Source of the DNA: Whitmania pigra
Lineage: Eukaryota > Annelida > Clitellata > Hirudinida > Haemopidae
Direction of reading: 5' to 3'
NCBI GenBank assembly: GCA_021613335.1
Contig: JAJTWR010000254.1
Coordinates: forward strand, 124,501 to 188,500
Length of the DNA: 64,000 nucleotides
A model generated the notes under the pieces. The model was not told the origin of the DNA, made no database searches, and was given only the letters and a program-made list of their open reading frames with translations. Shown piece by piece: positions 1 through 11,849 of this stretch. Each line of letters opens with the position of its first letter. Within the stretch, counting starts at the first letter, position 1. The position numbers and the translations under genes are program-made.

Positions 1-640
1 GTGGTGCAATTCATTCTGACAAATCTTGATTACTGCAACTCTTTGCTTATAAATGTTAGTGAAGGGTTCTCCACCACTATCAGGATGTGTTGAATGCAGC
101 TGCAAGGCTTATCTCTGGATCCAGAACCTCTGAGCACATCATACCAGTAATGAAAAGTCTTCACTGGCTCAAAATACCCTATATGATGTCATAAAAAATT
201 TCTTCAATAATATATGAAGTTATATCCTGTGATGCACCAAAATATCTCTCCTCTTCAACAACAATATCCCGACAAACACCCCTTTGCTCTTCATCTCATC
301 CCATTTTCCTTGTCCCAAGGTCCCACAGTGTCAAGTTTGGTGACCTTTCCTTCTATGTCAGTGGTCCCAAAACATGGAATGTCCTTCATTAATTCATATT
401 CTAACTGATGCTACACCTGAGTCCTTCAGTGCTTAACTAAAGGCTCAATTTTGCAACGAATGCTATTCATAATCACATTAACCCATTATAGTTTTATTTG
501 CATGTTCTTAATTTTAATTAATTTATTTTCTCATTCATTTCATTTTATTTTGATTATTATTTATATATTAGTCTCTGACTGCTACAGTTTCTTACAGTGC
601 CTAGGACATAGCATGTAAAGGACACTTTAAACATTCACTG
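1..640 (+). mobile_element. Degenerate LINE (non-LTR) 3' fragment
   Basis: Conceptual translation with frameshifts shows the carboxy-terminal part of a Jockey/CR1-type reverse transcriptase ORF. Visible pieces are LDYCNSLL near 28-50, NAAARLISG near 95-120, SLHWLKI near 158-178, and a VSGP-type motif followed by TWN near 355-385. Stops and frame changes interrupt it, so it is dead. It is truncated at the left by the window edge and is followed by an AT-rich 3' tail to about 640. It lies in a tankyrase intron, in the opposite orientation to the gene. Confidence 0.65.
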
Positions 641-755
641 AATTAAATTTGAAATTTAATTGATATGAATGAAAAACACACTAAAATGAAATAAATCAAG
701 CAACACATTAATTATTTAAGTCTGTAATAACAATAATCTAATAAATAAATAATAC

Positions 756-1744
756 CTTAACAATTTCAAGATCTCCATTTTTTGCTGCCTCCAAAAGTTG
801 AATGTCAGTTTCGAGAGCAAACATTGGTTGGTCATCTAGAGACAGGAGATTACTCAATTGTAATTTCATCGATTGGTAGATCAACCCTCAGCATCAATTA
901 CAAAACTTTCAATGTTTATTTTGTACATTCATTTCCTTTGAATTAAAATTTAAATTCACAGACCTTTGAGTATCTTTTGAATATTTTCTGGTGCAAGTTG
1001 TGCAGCTGTATGCCCCTGCAGAGAAATGAGACTGGCATCCGCACCATACTGGAGAAGCAGACGACAGACGTTGACATTACCATGCTTGGCTGCTCTGTGT
1101 AGTGAAGACTGTCCTTGCACATCCAGGGCATTCACCTGAGAATGTAATAAAATAAAATTACTTTAATGACTGCAACAGATTGTTTCATTATCTTGGTCGA
1201 TTGTGGCATACAAATAAAGTGTGCTTGTAAAACAGACAAAAAGCATATCAACTGTAGACAAAATAACAAACATGGACAATTGTCAAAAGCATCTGCACAT
1301 GCATTGGGGTTAGGGTTAAATTATTAAATGATTCAAGTAGGATCCTACAAGCCCATCATTACAAGGGCAGTAAATGGCAATTAAATTATGAACAATAATA
1401 AGTTATAAATAAATTATCAATAAAAATTAAAAACATGATATTAATATAAATTATTAATACACAAAATTCTACTTAAAAGTATAAAACATCCCACCTTTGC
1501 TCCGTTCTTGAGGAGAACATCCATCAAGTCGAGACAACCACGGTCGGTTGCAATGTGGAGCGGAGTCAGAAGACTGGATGGAACCAACAAGAAGCAATAA
1601 ATGGCACCCAATGCGTCTCATTTGTGTGATATGTACTTTATTATTATAGTTGTAAATTAAAAGCATAATAATCATGATTTGGAAATTCACATCTTCCATT
1701 GCTAGCTAGTTGCCTAGTATGAGAGAATATTATAAAGGATCTTC

Positions 1745-1792
<48 letters not shown>

Positions 1793-2310
1793 GTCAGTCA
1801 GTCAGTCAGTCAATCCTCACTCTTTATTCTTCTCATTGACATTTGCTCCTTTCCTGATGAGAAACTCCATCATCTGTTTCTTCTTTGAGCATGACGACAG
1901 AACTACACAGTGCTTTGTAAATAAAACCAATTCTTAAGCTTCAAATAGCTCCATTGTTCAATACAATTACATTATAACACAATGGTGTCTCAATGAAGCA
2001 ATGAAGTCTCTCACAAGGGCAGTGTCGAGGGTGGACGGGTGTTTGAAGGAGATCACCTCGGAGTGGAACTGCTTTTTTAGAGAAGAAAGATCACATGCCC
2101 GACTTAAATCCAGTAACCTGTGTCCCTTGAATTCAACTATGAAGGAAGACAACACAAAATCAGAAGTCATCTTTGAAATTTTACATTATTAATTTTCTAA
2201 ACATAGACAACAGCTTTAAATCAAAATATTAGTAAAACTAGTCAGCTATTTTGGTCACGGAATTAATAGATAAGTGCTTAACTTGGTATTTTTTGGTAAA
2301 TTGGAATTAA

Positions 2311-2356
<46 letters not shown>

Positions 2357-5300
2357 GACTAACAATTGTTTACTTACAAGCTTTACTTAACAGCCAGAAA
2401 TGTTTTCTTAAATAAGGCCAAATTAGATGAGTCACAAAACTCACACTGTATTTTATCAGCAAGCTCCTTGGAAGCAGCAACATCCACAGCACTCTTTGAG
2501 TGGCAGTTGAGAAGGGAGGGATCAGCCCCATTGGCCAGCAACAGCGAACACACCTCACCCCTGTTCTTCGACGATGCTTCGTGGAGTGGAGTAAATTGCC
2601 ATAGGTCCATTGCATTTACATTGGCTCCATGCTAGATAACAAAGTGATAATAATGTATTGCATATTCATTAAAGCATTACGTAATCATTATAATATGCAG
2701 TTTAATAACAATCAGCTGATTAGCATTGTTTTACCAACTTGAGATGTTTAGTTAGATAATAAGCCTGCCAAAGATGCAGACACCAATAGACAAAAAATGA
2801 GAACTAATGTGATCACATGAAATGCCATCTGTCAACTCATGAATCATTTAGAATTAGCATATGTTGACAACAAAATATAAACAAAGACTTGCAGTCACAA
2901 ATTAGAGAGGACATTAGGGTTGTACTTTTATATATTATGTATATATATATGTATATTTTGTAATTATTTTTAACTTTTTAGCTTAAAACATCGGCTAAGA
3001 ATGTTGGCAATCAAACCTTCAGAAGCAGTTCTGTGACCTCAAAGTGGCCGTAAGAACAGGCATTGTGGAGTGGCACGAGGCCCCTTGTAAAGCAATATAA
3101 CGTATTAATGACCAACAAAGTTGATTGATCAAAGAAAATTAAATGAATGTAAATTAACAAATATTTGGCACCAATTCAAGTTGTTACTCACCCCTTGTCT
3201 TTGGCATGAACATCTGCTCCTTGTTGCAATAGGAACTGAACAATGTTTGTTCTGTTGTAGCCAGCTGCCAGATGTAGAGGTGTTGACTGAAGTGATGTTA
3301 AGGAGGTTAACTACTTTCATGAAATCATAAACTCTTTATTTGTGCTTTCATAATCATAACTAAAAGCAGAAAAGTAAATCAAAAATGAAAGTAAGCCTAA
3401 AAAATGACAATCTAAACAGATGTGCCAGATTTACAACATGAATTCAATCAATAAGTTAGAGCAACAAAACAGTAATGTCGATCAAGAAAACAACAGGACA
3501 AATAAAATGAAATTCTATTTTAATTCTGCACATCAAGCGGACTTTGATCCTTTCCATTTCTTGAGGAACAATAAAATTTAAAAAATGACCCATTGAATAC
3601 AAAAACAAACAAATAATGAAATTAATACGAAACAAATGGGATGTTGCCAGCATTTTAAGCAGAAAACAAGCTAAATTGTTTCTAAATCAATATGGACAGC
3701 TGAAAACAACATTAAGTGTTCTTAGGAGATTTATAATTTGCTAAAAAAGGCATTTTCAATTCATAAGTCTATTTATATGAACAACATTTTTAAATATAAT
3801 GTAATGTTTTCATGAATATGTACAATGATGTGCTTGAAAAAGTAATTTATGAAGCATAAAAATAAAGTAAAACCAAATTAATGCTTCTAATATGAAACAA
3901 ACATTAAGAAAGATTATTGAAAACAGATGCAATGTCTTAATAAAAGCATACAGATTTGCAAATTTGCTGTAATGTTATAAGTCTGAACTAATGCAAATCA
4001 TTCAAATTAGTTCAAAATAAAACTTAATAATATAATGTTCATTAATTTGAGCATCGAGCCAGCAACAGGCTAAAGGTAAACATCTATTCACTTCTTGTTT
4101 ATACCGAACAATTGCACTTGATAATGAGGCATTAGATATGTGGATTAAAATAAAATATAAGATATAAAGTGGCATTAGATATGCAGATTAAAATAGTAAA
4201 TCATAATCCATCCAACCTTCCTTCCATCGTAAGCATGACAATTGACATTGAATGGAGTCAGCAGACTCATCATTTTCTCCAATTTCCCTGTCCGAGCACA
4301 ATCCAATATTTCCTCTTTTTTATATTCTCCTGTGGAACGTTGTTAGCCTTGTAATTACTACACAAACAATTTGAGTGACAACATTTGAAGCTGGTCATAG
4401 ATGCAAAGTCTTTATATGTTCACAAGTGGATCTCATAGTTTATCGATTTGTTATATATTAAGCTTGCAAGTCAAAATATTTTTAATATTGTTAATTCAAT
4501 TTAGGCCAAGATTTCAGAGCCAGAATTACGAATGAAACTCACTAAAAAGTAAAATGGATAGTTTCCAGACGTTTTTAGGAATGAGAATGAATCAATTATA
4601 ATGATGATTAGATGCTATGTAATACTCATGCCAAAAACATTTTAGGGCTCAAAAAGTTCAAAATGTTATCATTTAAATGTAATCAAGGAGCGACTAGTTT
4701 GAAACTGAAGTCTGATAGAATCATAATTCTAGTAACCTGTAAAGACTGGTTTAGCAAGAACATCTGCAAGATCAAGGGCACTCTTGTTGTCAGAATTTCT
4801 GATGGAAGGATCAGCTCCCATTTGAAGAAGAACTAACAAATATCAGAACAACAATCAAGTTTAAAAATAATGTCAACAATGCAATGGTAATACAAAGACA
4901 CTGTAAAATTTTATTTTTAAAAAATTATAAAAATTTCTTTGTAATTCTCTATTCATAAGGTAAACTCACCAATACAGACGTCAATCTTTCCCTTGATTGC
5001 GGCCTCGTGGAGTGGTGTGTAGTTCCAGTTATCCTTAGAGTTTGGATCAGCTCCATGCTGAAGGAGGAGTTGAACAACATCTGCGTGTCCAAAACTGCAT
5101 GCGTTGTGAAGTGGAATGAGACCACCATCATCTTTTGCCAGCACATTTGCACCACATTGAATGAGGAACTCGACAACATCTCTCCTCCCAAAGCCTGCAT
5201 TTTAAGTATTAAAAGAATGGTCATTAGCTCCTTTCAGCACTTTTTTAAATAAATAAATTGATAGTTTCATACCAATTAAATTACATGAAGAACCAAAACA

Positions 5301-5735
5301 AAACTTACTTTCATAATAATAGAATTGTCTAATAGGAATTAAGCCATGCTTCTAAAGATTGCATTAAAGACTATAATTTTTAGTTTAAAAAAGTGAAGGT
5401 AATCCTAATTTTAAATAAACTTTGCATACTAATGTCTTAATAGTTTCAGTTCCTGTGCAGCTGGTTTGAAATAGATTTGGGAAATAAATGTGACTAGGCA
5501 ACATACCCGCCGCAAAATGAAGCGGTGACGATCTTCTCCCAGAAGAATCTTTTGAATTAACGTTGCTTGGATCAACTAATTTCTTAACCTTTCCCAAGTC
5601 ACCATTTTTGCAAGCCTCGAAAAGCTCTCTACCGGGATCGTTCGACATGAATAACTTATTTGCAATACTATCCTCACAATCTTCACCATCTTGAACAGAT
5701 GATCCCAGTGCCGTCCTGGCGGGGCCCTCTGCCAT
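756..5735 (-). CDS. TNKS: Tankyrase (poly-ADP-ribose polymerase), N-terminal part, partial
   Basis: Tankyrase attaches poly(ADP-ribose) to partners such as axin, bound through ankyrin-repeat clusters. This window holds the N-terminal ankyrin part; the SAM and PARP domains lie left of position 756. Exons, transcribed right to left: 5507-5735, 4970-5194, 4737-4832, 4217-4329, 3192-3286, 3017-3083, 2445-2631, 2015-2136, 1821-1912, 1495-1573, 964-1135, 756-835. These sum to 519 codons with consistent phases and GT/AG borders throughout. Start codon 5733-5735 is followed by a short acidic leader, then [11 protein letters not shown], the start of ankyrin cluster 1 in the family. Diagnostic blocks include [49 protein letters not shown] and [11 protein letters not shown], all near-identical to animal tankyrases. 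The final exon ([13 protein letters not shown]) enters the third cluster. No other ankyrin family shares these blocks in this order. Confidence 0.95.
1743..1817. repeat. Tetranucleotide microsatellite (CAAT)n/(CAGT)n
   Basis: About ten CAAT units followed by about five CAGT units. It lies in a tankyrase intron and ends at the splice donor of exon 1821-1912: read on the minus strand, the donor GTGAGG is followed directly by the ATTGACTGACTG array. Confidence 0.9.
2317..2356. repeat. (ATT)n microsatellite
   Basis: About thirteen perfect TTA/ATT units in the tankyrase intron between exons 2015-2136 and 2445-2631. Confidence 0.9.
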
Positions 5736-7080
5736 ATTTTTACGAGAGCAAACACATTAGTAACAATAAAAACAAACACTGACTAATTTGCATTCAAAGA
5801 TTATTCGCCAATACGCCGTTTTATTAGTAATTTTCATTATTGAGATAATAGCTTTTTACAAGTAACGTTCTTAGATATTTGCTATGACATTTTAAGCTTA
5901 ACATAATACTGTGAAATTTTATTCTTAGTCAACCAAACTTGCTTGATAACATAAGTTGCTAATTATTTATTTTTAAATTTATTTAATAAATTTTAAAACA
6001 AATCTTTAGATGTTTAAGGATTTTCTTCGTTGATCAATTCATGCCCATAAATGATTTTAACTGCGATGTGTTTATAGAGTATTGAAGTGGTAAATATTTT
6101 ATTTCTTCAAATTTTAATATCTAAGAATTACTTCTGAGGCATTCCATGTCAGATCAGCACAACTTGTGTTGTCAGATGTCTGACATCAACATCTCGGATT
6201 TTGATAAAATTTAGTACAGCTGTTAACCAAGATGAGTAAATTCCAAATTTAAATGTTAAATTTTTGGAAAATCGATATCAGAAATATGGGTCATTGAACG
6301 TTGACAGAATGCCAACACCTCGCCATGATTGAGAAGCTGTAAGTTTTGTTCTAGAGCTCCTAAAATAATAATATTGGTAACAGATTAAAGGTATTTGAAG
6401 AAACTATTTAAGTAAATAACTTAAGCTTTTTAATCGTAAATATTTACAAAATTATCGTCAATTAAAACCCTCGTAAAACATGAGGATATGACCTGTTTTT
6501 TTTGCACATTTGCATCTAGTCTAAAGTCAAAGAAGTTCCATGCCCCTTCCCCAAAATTACGTCAATTAGTATTGTTATTATATTATATTATATTAGGCAA
6601 CCTGTTTATTGATCAGGTCTGGTTAAGCCACTGAAAACAGCAACAGGCAATTAGGTCAGAGAGTTACGTTCCTGCATACGGCGAAAGTGTCTTCAACCCA
6701 AATAGCAAGAAACGTAGGGCCGCATAAGGCCACAAGTATAAATCTGTTGGCAAACCCGCGGAACATTACCAACTGCTTGTCAATTTCCTCAATTATTGCT
6801 TAAATAATTAATTAAATTACATTTTAATGACCAATATTATTTCGTCAAAATTGTTGCATATTTGAATCAACGCTGTGGATTTGTTTTTCTGCTTGAATGA
6901 AACCACTTAAGGTCTATTTGTTTAATATTTTATTTAATATTAAATATTTGTTATGGGATTTTGTATACACTGCGGTATATAAATATAAATATTTCTTGTT
7001 ATAAAGGGGCCCCATAATGGGCGCATGAATTTCCGTTCTAATCGTCTGCTGTGAGGCGGAACTCATTAAAACGCTTCGGT
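5736..7080. other. Tankyrase 5' flank, no gene seen
   Basis: This stretch should contain the tankyrase 5' UTR and promoter just right of 5735. I see no convincing ORF, RNA gene or transposon domain. A slightly more GC-rich patch at about 6600-6780 may be an unclassified interspersed repeat. Confidence 0.5.
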
Positions 7081-7089
7081 TTTTTTATA

Positions 7090-7430
7090 AAGGGACTCAG
7101 ATACTATTTATTAGTTGTGGTAGTGCTAGCCAAATCTTTGATTTCGGCTGCTAATAATAGCTATAATAAGAATAGCGACATAGTTGTCGACGATTTTTGA
7201 AACAAATATGGTCTTTATTTTTGGATTATTCTTGAAATAATTCAAGATCAGCATCCTTTCATCCTGAGAAAAATGGTCTTTGAAGACCTCTGGCGTAGGT
7301 TTTGGGCGAAAATTGTCGGCAATTACGATGATCTTGTCGTTTCTCTTCTCGTGGTACTCTATCAAGAACTGGCATGTTCGAAATTTGTTCAGATTCATCA
7401 CCAGCATAACTGGTTATCTTTCCGTTGATG
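7090..7430 (-). pseudogene. XPB/ERCC3 helicase-like pseudogene fragment
   Basis: The minus strand encodes a stretch with NLNKFRTCQFLIEYHEKRND followed by KIIVIADN, which lines up with the second helicase domain of the TFIIH translocase XPB/ERCC3. After ADN the reading frame slips for about 50 bases and returns at SQDERMLILNYFKNNPKI and TIFVSKI, again as in XPB. It then decays before the conserved Q/R-rich motif VI region and meets a stop. No introns, no flanking XPB exons and no full domain are present, so it is most simply a decayed retrocopy or captured fragment. Orientation matches the neighbouring retroelement remnant at 7653-8414. The XPB identity rests on the NKFR...FLI...H(E)xRND...ADN signature and the NPKI..IFVSK block. 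Confidence 0.7.
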
Positions 7431-7652
7431 ATAAGTATTTATCTTAAATATCAGAAGGCTATAAGCGCTATGTCGACAGGTTTTGGCACAGGGTTTTGAC
7501 GATAAGCTGATGTCTTCATCTTCAACATCCCTCAAACCTGTTTTGTTTTGTTTAATACCAATTATTATATTCTAACCGTCTGAATAATAATAATCGAATA
7601 TACAGGGCAAATAACGGTACAAGATATCTTTAAGATACCAGGCAGATGGCTC

Positions 7653-8414
7653 TTATACCCATATGAATGACGAATGATCAGCTTGTGAGATGATGCTTAA
7701 CTTAATATTAAAGTCCCGCTCTCGTGGGACGGAGAGTTCTTCTCTCTCGTCTTCTTTAGCCACTTTCCACCAACGTCGAAGCGCTTTCTTTTCGCCAATG
7801 AGGCGTCCGAGTTCGCGCTGCGCCTGGAGTCCTTCATTTCCTGGGGTCGTTTGACAGGCATGACCCCAAATCTCTCGATGCACTTGTTTTAGATGAAGTC
7901 ACTGAAGGATTTCATTGATCCATCCTTCAGGCTTTTCTTAAGTCCTTGCTTAAGTTCCTCAGCATTTCTTGTCGTTTTCTCGAGGGAACCGTATCCTGCC
8001 TCTTGGGGGGTCTTGGCGAGAGACTCGGACACACTCGGAGCTGTGGTGTTGTCCGGCGTTTTGATTTTGTTTGGGGGACTGAGTCCCCTCTCGGTTGCGA
8101 AAACTCTTCCACACGTACATCTTCTAACTGGCACGCCATTGTCCTGGGCGTTATTCAGAATCTAAAGACCGTTGGAAGAAAATTCGGTAATCCTTGAGTT
8201 GATGGTCCGTCATTCTCCTTTCGGCTGGTACCATGGGGTCATATATCATTTGTTGTGGTTGTAGCATTTGGGTCTTTTGTCCCGAACGGGGAGCTAATCC
8301 ACTCGCTACCTCGCCTCTCCGATATGCCACTCTAAATGGTGTGTCTCTAAAGCCAGAATTGCTGATATCCCTTTTGAAACTGCATGTTATATTCATTGTT
8401 AGTGTTAATTCCAA
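7653..8414 (-). mobile_element. Decayed retroelement-like coding remnant
   Basis: Three overlapping short minus-strand ORFs in a stretch that is more GC-rich than its surroundings suggest one former ORF broken by frameshifts and a stop. The segment LIGEKKALRRWWKVAKEDE followed by REEL resembles the basic, charge-alternating linker between endonuclease and reverse transcriptase in some LINE ORF2 proteins. No catalytic motif is visible. I cannot name the family, and a processed pseudogene of a host gene is not excluded. Confidence 0.35.
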
Positions 8415-8429
8415 TCACTTCTTGTAATG

Positions 8430-9230
8430 TGACATCAGATTCTTCAATGTCATCTTATGGTTGCAATATTAATCCAATAATCTTAATTACAATAATAATA
8501 CAATGCTCTTAATTTCAATATTAATACAATAATCTTAATTGCAATAGTAATACAGTGGAGTATTGCAGCAGAAGCACTTTGGTTGGAAAGACTCCTACTT
8601 GAACAATATCGAAAATTTTACTCAGATTTATTAAAAATTTACTGTGGTTACATATGAGAATCTCAGTTTTCAACATAAACAAAGCATAGGAATTCAGCAT
8701 CATTGTCAAAGTTGCTTCAGTTGATATCTAATGAAATGCCATTTAAATGTTTCCACCAAAGTTGAAGAAATATTATTTCAGTTCAGAAACGCAGAACAGC
8801 GTTCAGTGCCATAAAGAGCATAAGAACACACTCTCACGGGGTTTCAAATTTGTGTGATTTGTCCTGACAGCAGGATTTTCAGTTGAGACAAATTAAAAAA
8901 AACCCAGTAAGCATACGTTTGCTATGAAGAATTCTTTAAGAATGTGTGTTTGTTAAAGAATGCTTTAACAAGTCAGATGAAAGACTCTTTGATGCTATTA
9001 GATATTGAAAAGACCTTTTTCCCAAGGGGCAAACCCTCTCTCAAATTGAGATGACCTTTTTTTTATTCTGGCCAAAATTCGATTCGGGGGCGCATTGTCT
9101 CCAAATGACGTCCCTGACATTGATTATTCTTAATTACAACATATGAACACTGTTAATACTTAAAATATAGTGACATCAAAAAATGAATATAAAGTGATTT
9201 AACATTTTAACCCACTAGCTAAATCAATGA
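8430..9230. other. Intergenic, nothing recognised
   Basis: AT-rich sequence with no convincing ORF. It may include the non-coding end of the hAT element whose transposase remnant begins at 9234. Confidence 0.4.
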
Positions 9231-9233
9231 GGT

Positions 9234-9560
9234 TTAGTCTGCCCTGGTTTTGTTTCTTTGTAACGAGACAGCTCCATCCGAGACAATAGGAGACAATGAC
9301 GCCCGAATTGTGTTGCTAATGCTCAGTTTATTCCGCTGTTTTATTTTGGTTGCTCTCACTACAGGAAACCCCTCTTCGCACAGATAGGATGTCGGAAATG
9401 GCAATATGGGATTTAAGTGCTGCGGTGGCAATCTCAGGGTATTCCATACTTGACTTTAGTCCATAACTCCGGCAAAGCTGCTGCCTCGAACGTAATTTTG
9501 AGGACTCCGTCATTGGCAACATCCTACAGTTGATCTTTTTGTACAGACATGCTAGGTTTG
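9234..9560 (-). pseudogene. hAT transposase C-terminal (dimerisation) fragment
   Basis: Two adjacent minus-strand frames together give the hAT-family C-terminal dimerisation signature. One frame carries EYPEIATAALK near 9430-9460. After a frameshift the other gives LPFPTSYLCEEGFPVV and TKIKQRNKLSI, as in ZBED/FAM200/GTF2IRD2-like transposases (consensus PxSxxxCExxFSxxxxxKxxxRxxL). Frame breaks and the short length mean it is inactive. A hAT-like terminus at 12167-12192 could be the other end of the same element, with LINE insertions between. Confidence 0.7.
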
Positions 9561-9618
9561 CCTGGTTTGTTGACAAATGGGTCGCGGATCCATTTCTTAC
9601 CAGTTCGTGGGTCTTTTA

Positions 9619-9990
9619 ACATAACAATTATTTATAGTGATTAAGAAGACCTGGATCTGTGTAATAATCACTCTTTTTAGATCTAATAAACAAATTTACT
9701 TGGGTAATTCTTAAGTTTATCTACCTTGTCTGCAGGGATGGTTTCCTTATCTAGTTTATTCTATAAGGAAACCAACCTTTTCGCCGAAATAATTATTTGT
9801 TAAGTTTCTCGAAGCCTTCCTACATAATTTACAAGCGTTCACTCTAGTAGAAGCACTTTTCGTGGCTTTGAAAAACTGCTCAGACAAAAGGCCTACCCTT
9901 CCGGACAAGATTTTGAATGCTTCGATGAGGTCCCCTCTATTTCTTCTCTTTCCAGAGCAGTTAATTAGCATCAACTTAATCTTTCCTCGT
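9619..9990 (-). mobile_element. LINE 3'-end copy, inverted relative to the next copy
   Basis: This is an inverted, diverged copy of the 3' coding end and tail found at about 10590-10970. The minus strand carries the same EAFKILSGR, LLSEQF and NNYF segments and the same non-coding tail, ending in the TTATG-type tail read as cataa units at 9619. It is in head-to-head orientation with the copy starting at about 10003. Confidence 0.8.
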
Positions 9991-10002
9991 AACTATAGTC
10001 CC

Positions 10003-10975
10003 ACAAGGATCGGTGCTGTCCCACAAGGATCGGTGCTTGGACCTGTACTGTTCTGCATATATATAAATGATCTGGATGATGGCATAAGATCTAAGTTATC
10101 CAAGTTTGCTGACGACACCAAAGTAGCAAGAAGTGCCAGCAAGCAAGAAGATGTAGATACACTTCAGGAAGATCTTAACAAGTTATTCAAATGGGCAGAA
10201 GATTGGCAGATGCTTTTCAACGTAAGCAAATGCTCCATTATGCATATGGGATGCAAAAACACGAAAGTCGAATATGCATTTGGAGGAAGCATTCTGAAGC
10301 AGTCAAATCAGGAAAGAGATCTGGGGGTAATAATGCAGAACAATGGAAAAGCATCTCTACAGTGCATGGAAGTTGCTAAAAAAGCAAACAGGGTACTTGG
10401 AATGATAAAGAGAACAGTAGTAAGCAGGAACAAGGATGTAATACTGAGATTGTATAAGGCATTAGTAAGGCCACACCTTGAGTACTGTGTGCAAGTATGG
10501 AACCCTCATTTGAGGAAGGATGTAGAGATGTTGGAAAGAGTACAAAGAAGGGCAGCCAGGATGATAGATGGTTTTGGAAAGCTTAGTTACGAGGAAAGAT
10601 TAAATAGATGTAAATTAACGACTCTGGAAAAGAGAAGAAATAGAGGGGACCTCATCGAGGCATTCAAAATTTTATCGGGAAGGGAAGGCCTTTTGTCTGA
10701 ACAGTTTTTCGAAGCCACAAAAAGTGTTTCTACTAGAGGGCACGATTGTAAATTATACAGGAAGGCTTCGGGAAACTTGAAAAACAATTATTTCAGTTCA
10801 AGGGTGGTTTCCTTATGGAATAAACTAGATAAGGAAACCATCCATGCTGACACAATAGATAAATTCAAAATTTACTTAAGTAAATTCGGATATTAGGACT
10901 AAAAAGAGTGGTTATTACACAGATCCAGGTCTTCTTAACCACTATAAATAATTGTTATGTTATGTTAATTGTTAT
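10003..10975 (+). mobile_element. LINE reverse transcriptase, 5'-truncated copy
   Basis: An open frame to the stop at 10894-10896 encodes the C-terminal half of a non-LTR reverse transcriptase. It begins at VPQGSVLGP with LFCIYINDL, continues through the second half of the catalytic box as FADD (KLSKFADDTKV), then the thumb ([42 protein letters not shown]) and ends SKFGY. This order is typical of Jockey/CR1-like LINEs. The endonuclease and the first catalytic Asp region are missing, so it cannot act alone. The last 80 bases are a non-coding tail ending in repeated TTATG. Bases 10000-10036 hold a direct repeat of cccacaaggatcggtgct. The open frame in fact starts at 9862, inside the inverted copy, and is chimeric there. 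Confidence 0.85.
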
Positions 10976-10984
10976 GTTATGTTA

Positions 10985-11535
10985 ACTCAGCTTTCCAAAT
11001 CCTTCTATCATCCTGGTTGCCCTCCTTTGTACTTTTTCAAACACTCTATCATCCTCTCTCAAATAAGGGTTCCACACTTGCACACAGTACTCAAGATGTG
11101 GCCTTACTAATGTCTTTCAGAATTACTACTACTCTCTACTCACTACTGTTAAAGAGAACTTTATCATTTCAAGTACACTGTCCAAGCACCGATCTTTGTG
11201 GGACGCCGCTATGCACTGGTTGCCACTCTGAATAAATTCCTCCCATTCCCACCTTCTGTATCCTGTCTATCAACCAGTTTGTCAGCCAATGTAATAGTTT
11301 GCCTTCAATCCCACATGCACTGAGCTTTTTTAAAGCTTTTGATGGGGCACCTTATCAAAAGCTTTTGCAAAGTCTAGATACACTACATCTACAGCCTTGT
11401 CATGATCAACCCACTCATAAATGTCTTCAAAAAACTCAAGTAGGCTGATATAAAACGATTTATTATTAGTAAAACCACTTTGACTCTTCCCAATCACTTT
11501 TTGGTTTCAGAATAGTATCCTCTTGCAAACTCTTA
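10985..11535 (-). mobile_element. LINE reverse transcriptase fragment, minus strand
   Basis: Read on the minus strand, 11535 down to about 11190 encodes the central reverse-transcriptase core of the same LINE type: DVVYLDFAKAFDKVPH (the first catalytic Asp box), LLHWLTNWL, then SGVPQ followed by SVLG. The FADD portion is deleted. At about 11110-10985 it resumes with [13 protein letters not shown] and [16 protein letters not shown]. Together with the two copies to its left it forms a minus/plus/minus cluster of one LINE family. Confidence 0.8.
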
Positions 11536-11849
11536 AAACATTCTCACTCCACGAAACAATACGCTCGTTTCACAATCTGATTACATACGCACAGCTAGAA
11601 GGAAACATTGGCTGTTGTGAAATATGATTTCATGACAGTTATCTAGAGTTTCGGAGTGACATTTATATATTTTAAGCATAGATCAATCTTCTAGACATCT
11701 CTGTACTGTCACAATCTAATTGAATTCAGAAAATCCTGTCATTTTTCAAACCCAATTGAATAAGGAGTGTATATTCTTGCTAGCTTTCACATCACATCGA
11801 TTATGCATGTAGATGTCGCTAAACAAGCTATTCAATAAAATGGGAACAA

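Noticed and set aside
1710..1937. Plus-strand ORF containing repeated SINQ units
   Set aside because: It is a translation of the CAAT microsatellite and the antisense of a tankyrase exon.
7889..8197. Plus-strand ORFs opposite the retroelement remnant
   Set aside because: They have no family resemblance. The minus-strand frames have the basic, LINE-like composition.
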